Shown: positions 1 to 6,884 of the stretch, piece by piece | Numbering within the stretch: position 1 is the first letter of the stretch | Layout of the letters: every line of letters starts with the position of its first letter | Assembly: GCA_035544395.1 (NCBI GenBank) | Contig: DATKFM010000195.1 | Location: 1 to 9,345, forward strand | From: DATKFM01 sp035544395 | GTDB taxonomy: Bacteria > Pseudomonadota > Alphaproteobacteria > Dongiales > Dongiaceae | Direction of reading: 5' to 3' | Length of the DNA: 9,345 nt | The notes under the pieces: model-generated | Told to the model about the DNA's origin: nothing | Seen by the model: the letters and a program-made list of their open reading frames with translations, nothing else | Databases searched by the model: none | Position numbers and translations under genes: made by a program

Positions 1-564
1 GGCCGCACCGATCTGCCGCTCAGCGCCGAAGGGCGCGCCGGCGTGATCGGATGGCGCCTGCCGGCTGACATCGCCACTTACCGCTGGTGGTGCAGCCCGC
101 TGCGCCGGGCGCGGGAGACGGCCGAGCTGCTGAGCGAAGCGCTGACGGAAAGGCCTGCTATCAGCGTCGAGCTGCGGCTGATGGAAATGTCCTACGGCGA
201 ATGGGAAGGCGAAACGCTCGAGGAATTGCGCCAGCGCCAAGGCGAGCAGATGGCCAGGTTGGAGGCCCAGGGCCTGGATCTGCGGCCGCCCGGCGGCGAG
301 AGCCCACGCGACTTGCAGCAGCGGCTGCTGCCCTGGCTTACGGCGGTCGGACGCGAGGGCGGCAGCCATTTTGCCATTGTTCACAAGGGCGTGATCCGCG
401 CGATCTACGCCATGGCCACCGGTTGGACCATGGAGCGGAAAGCGCCGGACCGGCTGGCTTTTGATTGCCTGCAGATGTTCACCCTGGATGCAGACGGGTC
501 ACCTGCGGTGCATGCGCTGAACATGCCGCTGACCGGCGGCAGCGAGGCGGGAGCCGCCGCATGA
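1..564 (+). CDS. Histidine phosphatase family protein (phosphoglycerate mutase-like), 5'-truncated by the window
   Basis: Reading frame 1 is open from the first base, and 187 residues are visible before the TGA at 562-564. The protein begins inside the post-catalytic region with GRTDLPLS, the usual continuation of the RHG-x-T signature, so the catalytic RHG and about 20 residues lie upstream. A GTG at 43 is in frame but is unlikely to be the true start, because the frame upstream of it already encodes family sequence. Visible family motifs are CSPLRRARETAELL (about 31-44), with the phosphate-pocket arginine, and the EMSYGEWEG segment (62-70), which carries the likely general acid. The second catalytic histidine is in the IVHKGVIRA motif (H128). 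Members hydrolyse phosphomonoesters on sugars, nucleotides or small metabolites through a phosphohistidine intermediate, usually in the cytoplasm. The stop overlaps the glycosyltransferase start in ATGA. The family is clear, but the substrate is unknown; context suggests a sugar phosphate. Confidence 0.9.
   Translation, partial: GRTDLPLSAEGRAGVIGWRLPADIATYRWWCSPLRRARETAELLSEALTERPAISVELRLMEMSYGEWEGETLEELRQRQGEQMARLEAQGLDLRPPGGESPRDLQQRLLPWLTAVGREGGSHFAIVHKGVIRAIYAMATGWTMERKAPDRLAFDCLQMFTLDADGSPAVHALNMPLTGGSEAGAAA
549..553 (+). promoter_or_regulatory. Shine-Dalgarno for the glycosyltransferase start at 561
   Basis: GGGAG lies 7 nt before the ATG at 561. It supports that start over the upstream in-frame ATG at 465, which would bury about 100 bp inside the phosphatase gene. 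Confidence 0.6.
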
Positions 565-1718
565 CGCCGCGGGTTCTGCTGTACGTCCAGCATCTGCTGG
601 GCATCGGCCATCTGCGCCGCGCGGCGGCGATCGCGCGCGGACTAGCAGCCGGCGGATTCGATGTCGCATTCGTTTCCGGTGGCGAAGCGGTGCCGTCGCT
701 GGATATCGGCGGGGCGCGGCTGGTCCAGCTTGCCGCCATCCGTTCCGGCGATTCCGGATTCAGCAGCCTGGTGGACGACAGCGGTGCGCCGGTTGGCGAT
801 GGGTTGTGGCGTGCGCGGCAGTCTGCGCTGGAGTCCGAGCTCGCAGCCTTCGCGCCGGATGTGCTGCTGATCGAGATGTTCCCTTTCGGCCGGCGGCAAT
901 TCCGCCGGGAATTGATTCCGCTGCTCGAAGCCGCCGGGGCGCGCCGGCCACGGCCGCTGGTGGCCTGCTCGGTGCGGGACATCCTGGTGCAGAAGAACAA
1001 GCCCGAGCGTTTGCAGGAGATGCTGGATCTCCTGGAGCGGCACTATGACCTGGTGCTTGTCCATGGTGATCCCGCCTTTGCCGATTTCGCCCTGACCTTT
1101 CCCGCCGCGGCTGATATCGCCGGCAAGATCCGCTACACCGGTTTCGTCGTCGGCGATTTGCCGGCGCGACTGCCGCCATCGGCGCGGCAGGATGTGGTGC
1201 TGGTTTCCGCCGGCGGCGGCGCAGTTGGTGCGCCGCTGCTCCATGCGGCACTGGCGGCGCGGTCGCTGACGCAGCAGCACGATGCCTTGTGGCATGTCAT
1301 CACCGGGCCGAACTTGCCGGAAAATGATTTCACCGCGCTGCAGGAAGACGCGGGCGACAAGCTGCTCATCGAGCGGTTTCGTTCCGATTTTCCGCAGCTT
1401 CTCGCTTCCTGCCGCGTCTCGGTTTCGCAGGCCGGCTACAACACGCTGATGGAGATCCTCGCCGTCGGCGCGCGCGCCGTCGTGGTGCCCTTCGCCGACG
1501 GGCAGGAGAGCGAGCAGCCTTTGCGGGCGCGGCTGCTGGCAGAACGCGGCCTGGTGCAAGCGGTGGCGCCGCAGGATCTGACACCGGCGCGGCTGGCGGC
1601 AGCCATCGACGCGGCGGCGGCGATGCCGGCGCCAGCCGAAGGACTCTTCAATCTTGCGGGCGCGGCAGCCACGGCGAAGATTCTGCTTCAGGCGCTGCGG
1701 CAACGGCTGATCGCATGA
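561..1718 (+). CDS. Glycosyltransferase, GT-B fold, MurG/family 28-like
   Basis: The protein has 385 residues and no signal peptide, so it is probably cytoplasmic or loosely membrane-associated. The N-terminal Rossmann domain opens with a beta strand and LGIGHLRRA (13-21), the glycine-rich GxGH loop typical of GT-B enzymes such as MurG. A VRDIL segment lies near 138-142. The second domain starts around 211 with a strand and SAGGGAVG (216-223). It continues to the donor-binding region SQAGYNTLMEIL (289-300) and PFADGQESEQ (310-319), which resembles the family 28 C-terminal nucleotide-sugar site. The predicted reaction is transfer of a sugar from a nucleotide-sugar donor to an unknown acceptor. 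The start at 561 is chosen for its Shine-Dalgarno, the ATGA overlap with the phosphatase stop, and the immediate beta-strand/GxGH start. It also overlaps the deacetylase gene by ATGA. A non-transferase GT-B enzyme such as an epimerase is possible but less likely. Confidence 0.85.
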   Translation: MTPRVLLYVQHLLGIGHLRRAAAIARGLAAGGFDVAFVSGGEAVPSLDIGGARLVQLAAIRSGDSGFSSLVDDSGAPVGDGLWRARQSALESELAAFAPDVLLIEMFPFGRRQFRRELIPLLEAAGARRPRPLVACSVRDILVQKNKPERLQEMLDLLERHYDLVLVHGDPAFADFALTFPAAADIAGKIRYTGFVVGDLPARLPPSARQDVVLVSAGGGAVGAPLLHAALAARSLTQQHDALWHVITGPNLPENDFTALQEDAGDKLLIERFRSDFPQLLASCRVSVSQAGYNTLMEILAVGARAVVVPFADGQESEQPLRARLLAERGLVQAVAPQDLTPARLAAAIDAAAAMPAPAEGLFNLAGAAATAKILLQALRQRLIA

Positions 1719-2506
1719 GTGACTGGCGGGACCTCGAGATCGAGCTGGAGCATTGGAAGCGCGCCGGACGCGAGGTCACGCTGTGGTGGCGCGATGACGA
1801 TGCGGTGACAATGACGCCGGAGTTGGAGCGGCTGCTCGCCATCGCACGGCCGCCCCGTGGCGCGCCGGTGCCGCTGTGCCTGGCGGTGATTCCCCGGCAG
1901 GCGGACAAATCGCTGGCAAAATTCGCCGAAGGGCGGCCGCAGCTTTCGATCCTGCAGCATGGCTACGCCCACACCAACCATGCGCCTGCCGGCGAGAAAA
2001 AGGCCGAGCTCGGCGCCCATCGGCCTGCGGCAAGAATTCTTGCAGAATTGATGGAGGGACAGGCTCTGCTGCGCGCTCTCTTTCCCGCCACTCTATTGCC
2101 GGCGCTGGTTCCGCCCTGGAACCGGATCGCGCCGGCGGTGCGGTCGGGTCTGGCCGCCGCCGGATTCATCTTCATATCGACCTATGGTCCGCGGGACAGC
2201 GGCGATCGCCAGGCGGTCAACACCCATGCCGACATCATCGAGTGGCATCACGGCCGCGGCTTTGTCGGCACGGAAACGGCGCTGGCCCTGATCGCCAGCC
2301 ATCTGGCGGCCCGGCGGCTGGGGCGGGCCGACCCCGACGAGCCCACCGGCATCCTGACCCATCACCTGGTGCATGACGAAGGCTGCTGGAATTTCTTAAC
2401 GGAACTGGTCTATCGGTTGAGCCGGGAGGCCGGGGTGCGCTGGCTTGCCGGGACCGCGATCTTTGGCCAGACTGCATCTGTCGCACCCAAGACTCTGATC
2501 TTATGA
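1715..2506 (+). CDS. Polysaccharide deacetylase family protein (NodB-like fold), apparently cytoplasmic
   Basis: The protein has 263 residues. The carbohydrate esterase 4-type motifs appear in order. WWRDDDA (24-30) holds the catalytic-base and metal aspartates. QHGYAHTNH (81-89) has the two metal-binding histidines, H82 and H86. VPPWNR (132-137) matches the motif-3 arginine loop, and LTHHLVHDE (214-222) supplies the late histidine. Family members remove N- or O-acetyl groups from glycans using a divalent metal. The N-terminus is hydrophilic (MSDWRDLEIELEHW), with no signal peptide or membrane anchor. This is unlike secreted peptidoglycan or chitin deacetylases and fits action on a soluble sugar intermediate or an imported fragment. 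The start overlaps the glycosyltransferase stop by ATGA, and there is no strong Shine-Dalgarno, so translation probably depends on coupling. The substrate is unknown. Confidence 0.85.
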   Translation: MSDWRDLEIELEHWKRAGREVTLWWRDDDAVTMTPELERLLAIARPPRGAPVPLCLAVIPRQADKSLAKFAEGRPQLSILQHGYAHTNHAPAGEKKAELGAHRPAARILAELMEGQALLRALFPATLLPALVPPWNRIAPAVRSGLAAAGFIFISTYGPRDSGDRQAVNTHADIIEWHHGRGFVGTETALALIASHLAARRLGRADPDEPTGILTHHLVHDEGCWNFLTELVYRLSREAGVRWLAGTAIFGQTASVAPKTLIL

Positions 2507-3012
2507 TGAGTATCCACCGGTATTTGCCGCAAAAGCTGCTGCCGGACTATCTGCGGGGTGCGGCGGGACTGGCCATCTGCGCCGGTCTTTGCGCCTTGGC
2601 CCCAAATGTGACGGCCGTCCTCGTTGTCTTTGGGGCCCTGGCCCTATTGTTTGGGTTGTTCATGTTTCAGACGGCGCAGAAGCAGAGGCTGATGCTGGAA
2701 ATGACCGAGGACGGCATCGGCAGAGGACCGGATTCCGCACCGGCGAAGGCCTGGGCCGAGTTGCAGGGGGTGCGCCTCCGCTACTATGCGCTGCGCCGCA
2801 ACAAACCCGGCGGCTGGATGGCGCTCCGGCTGGATTTCCCCGGCCAGCGCATCAGCATCGATTCCAATATCGAGGGTTTCGAGGAGATCGTCGCACGGGC
2901 AGCGCGGGCGGCGCGGGACCGCCGGCTGGAAATGGATGACACCACGCGGGCCAATCTGGCGGCCGTCGGCCATGTGACTGCTGCCGGTCTGCAGGCGGAG
3001 CACCGCCCATGA
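2503..3012 (+). CDS. Small membrane protein with two helices and a PH-like C-terminal domain, function unknown
   Basis: The protein has 169 residues. Two hydrophobic segments at about 18-33 and 36-56 form a hairpin with a short loop. They are followed by a soluble region whose pattern resembles bacterial PH-like domains: EMTEDGIGR (66-74), a WAELQGVRLRYY strand pair (84-95), GWMALRLDF (104-112), and ISIDSNIEGFEEIV (117-130) leading into an Arg/Ala-rich helix (131-141). No catalytic residues are evident, so a scaffolding or membrane-tethering role is plausible, though this is inferred. ATGATG at 2503-2508 gives two adjacent in-frame starts. The first overlaps the deacetylase stop (ATGA) and is used here; a start at 2506 would remove one Met. 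The gene overlaps the ATPase gene downstream in the same way. I do not recognise a named family. Confidence 0.75.
   Translation: MMSIHRYLPQKLLPDYLRGAAGLAICAGLCALAPNVTAVLVVFGALALLFGLFMFQTAQKQRLMLEMTEDGIGRGPDSAPAKAWAELQGVRLRYYALRRNKPGGWMALRLDFPGQRISIDSNIEGFEEIVARAARAARDRRLEMDDTTRANLAAVGHVTAAGLQAEHRP
2997..3000 (+). promoter_or_regulatory. Shine-Dalgarno for the ABC ATPase
   Basis: GGAG, within GGCGGAG, ends 8 nt before the ATG at 3009. It supports that start even though the gene overlaps the preceding stop codon. Confidence 0.6.
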
Positions 3013-4892
3013 CCGATCTGCTGCAAATCGAAAACCTGAAGATCTCCTTCAACATCGCCGGCGGACGGCTCGATGCGGTGCGCGGCGTTTCCTTCCGCGT
3101 GCCCCAGGGCGGCACGGTGGCGCTGGTGGGCGAATCCGGATCCGGCAAGTCGGTGATCAGTCAAGCGATCATGGGCATCCTGCCCAATGTCGGCGCGATC
3201 ACCGGCGGACGCATTCTGTTGGATGATCCGCGCCGGCCCGGCGGACCGATCGATATCGCAGCCTTGCCGCGCGACGGCGACGCCATGCGGGCCATCCGCG
3301 GCGGCAGCGTCTCCATCATCTTCCAGGAGCCGATGACGTCGCTGTCACCGATCCACACCATCGGTGATCAGATCGCCGAGGCGCTGCATCTGCACCGCAA
3401 CGTTACCAGGGCCGAAGGGCAGGAGCTGACGCGCGATATGCTGCGGCTGGTGGGATTTCCCGATCCGGCGCGGGCGCTGAAGACCTTTCCCTTCGAACTG
3501 TCCGGCGGCCTGCGGCAGCGGGCGATGATCGCCATGGCGCTGATCTGCCGGCCGGCGCTGCTGATCGCCGACGAACCGACAACGGCGCTGGACGTCACGA
3601 TCCAGGCGCAGATCCTGAAGCTGATGCGCGATCTGCAAAAAGAGCTGGGCATGGCCATCCTGATCATCACCCATGATCTGGGCGTCGTCGCCAATATGGC
3701 CGAGGAAGTCGTCGTGATGTATCATGGCGAGGTCATGGAAAGCGGCACGCTGCAGGATATCTTCGCGCGGCCCGGCCATCCCTATTTGCAGGCCCTGCTG
3801 CGGGCGGTGCCGCGATTCAACATGGCGCCGGGCGAGAAGCTGGTGCCGATCCGCGAGATCAAGAGCGAGGGCGGCCGCCTGATGGCGCAGCGCGAGCCCT
3901 GGCCCGACGCCGCCGACAACCGGCCGCTGCTGTCAGTCTGCGATATCAGCAAGCGCTACCGGATCCGCAACCGCGGCCTGTTCAATAGCGGCAAGACAGC
4001 CGACGTGCTGGCGGTGGATGATGTCAGCTTCGACATCCGGCGCGGCGAATGCCTGGGCCTGGTGGGCGAGAGCGGCTGCGGCAAGACCACGGTCAGCAAG
4101 ATAATCATGCGGGCGCTGACTCCCGATAGCGGTTCGATCCGTTTCAACAATCGCGGGCGGGAAATCGATGTGCTCGCGCTGTCAGGCGAAGCGCTGTTCG
4201 ACTATCGCCGCAAGATCCAGTTCATCTTCCAGGATCCGTTCGGCTCGCTCAATCCGCGCATGACCGTAGGCGACATCATCGCCGAACCGCTGATAATTCA
4301 TAACGTGGGCGACGCCAAGGCGCGTACCGAGATGGTGCAAGAGCTGATGCGGGTGGTGGGGCTGGATGTGCGCCATCTGCAGCGCTATCCCCACAGCTTC
4401 TCCGGCGGCCAACGGCAGCGCATCGGCATCGCCCGCGCCCTGACGCTGCGGCCCGACCTGATCATCTGCGACGAGCCGGTGTCGGCGCTGGACGTTTCGA
4501 TCCAGGCTCAGATCCTGAATCTGCTGAAAGACCTGAAGCGCGATCTCGGGCTGACGTTCCTGTTCGTGTCGCACAACCTGGCCGTCGTCGACTATATCGC
4601 CGACCGGATCGCCGTCATGTGCTATGGCCGGCTGGTGGAACTGGCGCCAAAGGAACTGTTGTTCCGGCGGCCGGTTCATCCCTACACCCGGGCGCTGCTG
4701 ACAGCGGTGCCGGAGCCGGACCCGCAGCGGAAGTTGGACTTCTCGCGGCTGATGGCGGAGAAAGCATCATTGCCGGCCCATTGGCCGGCGCCGTTCCGGA
4801 TTACCGAAAGCGAGCGTCCGGGGCTGGTGGATCTGGGCGGTGGACATTACGTCAGAGCCATAACGGCCGACGCCGCCTTGCAGGCAGCATGA
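3009..4892 (+). CDS. ABC transporter ATP-binding protein, two fused Opp/Dpp-type cassettes
   Basis: The protein has 627 residues and contains two complete nucleotide-binding domains. Cassette 1 has Walker A GESGSGKS (41-48), Q-loop FQEP (105-108), signature LSGGLRQ (164-170), Walker B LLIADEP (184-190) and H-loop TH (221-222). It ends in the HPYL oligopeptide C-terminal element (257-260). Cassette 2 has Walker A GESGCGKT (353-360), Q-loop FQDP (407-410), signature FSGGQRQ (464-470), Walker B LIICDEP (484-490), H-loop SH (521-522) and HPYT (557-560). Both sites look catalytically intact. The protein therefore corresponds to a DppD-DppF or OppD-OppF pair joined in one chain, as in YejF and GsiA. 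It should sit on the cytoplasmic face of the two permeases encoded downstream and power import by ATP hydrolysis. A Ser/Thr-poor linker of about 40 residues (270-307) joins the halves. Encoding the ATPase before its binding protein is a less common order. Confidence 0.95.
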   Translation: MTDLLQIENLKISFNIAGGRLDAVRGVSFRVPQGGTVALVGESGSGKSVISQAIMGILPNVGAITGGRILLDDPRRPGGPIDIAALPRDGDAMRAIRGGSVSIIFQEPMTSLSPIHTIGDQIAEALHLHRNVTRAEGQELTRDMLRLVGFPDPARALKTFPFELSGGLRQRAMIAMALICRPALLIADEPTTALDVTIQAQILKLMRDLQKELGMAILIITHDLGVVANMAEEVVVMYHGEVMESGTLQDIFARPGHPYLQALLRAVPRFNMAPGEKLVPIREIKSEGGRLMAQREPWPDAADNRPLLSVCDISKRYRIRNRGLFNSGKTADVLAVDDVSFDIRRGECLGLVGESGCGKTTVSKIIMRALTPDSGSIRFNNRGREIDVLALSGEALFDYRRKIQFIFQDPFGSLNPRMTVGDIIAEPLIIHNVGDAKARTEMVQELMRVVGLDVRHLQRYPHSFSGGQRQRIGIARALTLRPDLIICDEPVSALDVSIQAQILNLLKDLKRDLGLTFLFVSHNLAVVDYIADRIAVMCYGRLVELAPKELLFRRPVHPYTRALLTAVPEPDPQRKLDFSRLMAEKASLPAHWPAPFRITESERPGLVDLGGGHYVRAITADAALQAA

Positions 4893-4897
4893 GGGGA
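4891..4897 (+). promoter_or_regulatory. Shine-Dalgarno favouring the 4907 start of the binding protein
   Basis: GAGGGGA overlaps the ATPase stop codon and lies 9 nt before the ATG at 4907. It is the strongest ribosome-binding site visible in the window. The alternative ATG at 4889 has only a weak AGG four bases upstream, but it would preserve the ATGA overlap seen at the earlier junctions. Confidence 0.6.
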
Positions 4898-4906
4898 CCG
4901 CCGGGA

Positions 4907-6844
4907 ATGAGACCGCACTGTTACAATGGCATCCGGAGCTTGATCGCCGGGTTGTTCGCGGTGCTGGCGGCGCCAGCCGCCCTGGCACAGGATGCGGCCA
5001 TACCTTCGCAATTCATCGAGCCGCCGATCCTGGCCGAGCAGGTGGCCAGCGGCGCGCTGCCGCCGGTGGCCGAGCGGCTGCCGTCGGTGCCGTCGGTTGC
5101 GAAGATGGAATGGGAAGGACAGACCCTGGGCCAGCATGGCGGCGAGATGCGCATGCTCATGACCTCGACCAAGGATACGCGCATCATGGTTGTCTATGGC
5201 GATGCGCGGCTGGTGAACTACAACAAGGACTACCAGCTGGTGCCGGATATCCTGCAGGCCTTCGAGGCGGAAGAAGGCCGCATCTTCACCTTCCATCTGC
5301 GTCCCGGACATAAATGGTCGGACGGGTCGCCCTTCACCACGGAGGATTTCCGCTACTATTGGGAAGACGTGGCGAACAATCCGGATATCTCCCCCGCCGG
5401 CCCGCCGGTGGAGCTGCTGGTGGACGGGGAAGCGCCGAAGGTGGAGATCCTGGACGAGACCACCATCCGGTATAGCTGGTCGAAGCCGAACTGGCGGCTG
5501 CTGCCGGCGATCGCCGGGCCGAGCCCGCTCTATATCTACCGGCCGAGCAAATATCTGAAGCAGTATCACGCGAAGTATGTCGACCCCGCGAAGCTGGCCG
5601 AGATGATCGAGGAGTCGGGCCAGCAGAACTGGGCGGCGCTGCACAACCGCAAAGACAACATGTACCGCAACGACAATATTGAGCTGCCGACCTTGGAGCC
5701 CTGGGTGCTGGCGACCAAGCCGCCGACCGAGCGCTTCGTCTTCAAGCGCAATCCCTACTACTATCGCGTCGACAGCGAGGGCCGGCAGCTCCCCTATTTG
5801 GACGCCGTGAGCTTCCAGGTCACCGACGGCAAGCTGGTGCCGGCCAAGGCCGCCTCCGGCGAGGCGGATCTGGCGGCGCGCTATGTGCGCTTCGACAATT
5901 TCACGCTGCTGAAAGAGAACGAGAAGCGCGGCAACTACAATGTGCGGCTGTGGGAAACGGCCTGGGGTTCCCAGGTGGCGCTCTATCCCAATCTGAACGC
6001 CAGCGATCCGGGCTGGCGGGAGTTGTTGCGCGACGTGCGCTTCCGCCGGGCGCTGTCCATCGCCATCGACCGCAGCGAGATCAACCAGGTGATCTATCTG
6101 GGGCTGGGCGTGGAAGCGGCCAACACCGTGCTGCCCCAGAGCCCGCTGTTCGACGCCGAAATCAGCGCCATGTGGTCGGTCTATGATCCCGATGGCGCCA
6201 ATGCCCTGCTGGACGAGATCGGCCTGACCCAGCGCAATAGCGACGGCATCCGCCTGATGAAGGACGGACGGCCATTGGAGATCACGGTCCTGTTCTCGGG
6301 CCAGAGCCCGGAAGAGGGGGATGTGCTCGAGCTGATTCAATCCCAGTGGATGAATATCGGCGTCAGGCTTTTCTTCAAGCCGTCGGAGCGCGACACCATC
6401 CGCGACTGCATCTTCTCCGGCGACTGCACGATGTCGGTTTGGACCGGACTGGAAAATGCGTTGCCCACCGCCGACATGTCACCCTGGGAACTGGCGCCGA
6501 TTTCGCAGATGCAGTTCATGTGGCCGAAATGGGGCCAATATCTGGAAACCAAAGGCGAGGCCGGGGAGGCGCCCGATCTGCCGGAGGCAAACGAACTTCT
6601 GACGAAACTGGCGAGCTGGGGTACGACCACCGATATCGAACAGCGCACGGCGATCTGGCAGGAGATGCTGAAGATCTATGCGACCCAGGTCTATAGCATC
6701 GGCACCGTGGCCGGGGTGCCGCAGCCGGTGGTGGTGAGCAACCACCTGCACAATGTGCCGAAAGAAGCGGTCTATAGCTGGGATCCCGGCGCGCATTTCG
6801 GCATCTACAAGCCGGATTGCTTCTGGATCGATCCGGCGAATTGA
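4907..6844 (+). CDS. Periplasmic substrate-binding protein, family 5 (peptide/nickel/oligosaccharide type), long form
   Basis: The protein has 645 residues from the 4907 start, or 651 from ATG 4889. A clear Sec signal peptide has a basic N-region (MRPHCYNGIRS), a hydrophobic core (LIAGLFAVLAAPA) and an ALA|Q cleavage site after about residue 27. There is no lipobox cysteine, so the mature protein should be soluble in the periplasm. The family 5 signature is strong: LVPDILQAF (111-119), then HLRPGHKWSDG and TEDFRYYWED (130-154). Further in, VRFRRALSIAIDR (377-389) is the conserved helix of domain II. It captures the ligand and delivers it to the permeases encoded next. At about 645 residues it is longer than typical DppA/OppA (about 530-545), closer to YejA- or AgpA-like proteins that bind larger peptides or glycosides (family knowledge). 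Cys501 and Cys507 are close enough for a disulfide. The ligand cannot be assigned. A 40 bp gap follows. Confidence 0.93.
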   Translation: MRPHCYNGIRSLIAGLFAVLAAPAALAQDAAIPSQFIEPPILAEQVASGALPPVAERLPSVPSVAKMEWEGQTLGQHGGEMRMLMTSTKDTRIMVVYGDARLVNYNKDYQLVPDILQAFEAEEGRIFTFHLRPGHKWSDGSPFTTEDFRYYWEDVANNPDISPAGPPVELLVDGEAPKVEILDETTIRYSWSKPNWRLLPAIAGPSPLYIYRPSKYLKQYHAKYVDPAKLAEMIEESGQQNWAALHNRKDNMYRNDNIELPTLEPWVLATKPPTERFVFKRNPYYYRVDSEGRQLPYLDAVSFQVTDGKLVPAKAASGEADLAARYVRFDNFTLLKENEKRGNYNVRLWETAWGSQVALYPNLNASDPGWRELLRDVRFRRALSIAIDRSEINQVIYLGLGVEAANTVLPQSPLFDAEISAMWSVYDPDGANALLDEIGLTQRNSDGIRLMKDGRPLEITVLFSGQSPEEGDVLELIQSQWMNIGVRLFFKPSERDTIRDCIFSGDCTMSVWTGLENALPTADMSPWELAPISQMQFMWPKWGQYLETKGEAGEAPDLPEANELLTKLASWGTTTDIEQRTAIWQEMLKIYATQVYSIGTVAGVPQPVVVSNHLHNVPKEAVYSWDPGAHFGIYKPDCFWIDPAN

Positions 6845-6884
6845 TCGCAGCACCGCAGGCGAGAGCGTATCGGGTGAAGCAGCC

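Noticed and set aside
465..560. N-terminal extension of the glycosyltransferase to ATG 465
   Set aside because: The extension lies wholly within the phosphatase gene and is Cys/Arg-rich and not family-like. The 561 start has a Shine-Dalgarno and an immediate beta-strand/GxGH start.
642..1703. A 353-codon open frame on the - strand opposite the glycosyltransferase
   Set aside because: It is Arg/Gln-rich without motifs, and the + strand frame has intact GT-B motifs and operon overlaps.
4619..4888. N-terminal extension of the binding protein to ATG 4619
   Set aside because: It overlaps the ATPase C-terminal coding region and would place about 90 residues ahead of an obvious signal peptide.
4847..6340. 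A 497-codon open frame on the - strand opposite the binding-protein gene
   Set aside because: It is an antisense shadow in GC-rich coding DNA. Its composition is His/Arg/Gln-rich without domain motifs, while the + strand encodes a clear family 5 binding protein with a signal peptide.
6753..6884. N-terminal extension of the DppB-type permease to ATG 6753
   Set aside because: The extension is Ser/Arg-rich and overlaps the binding-protein gene. Family members start at the MLIYIARR position.
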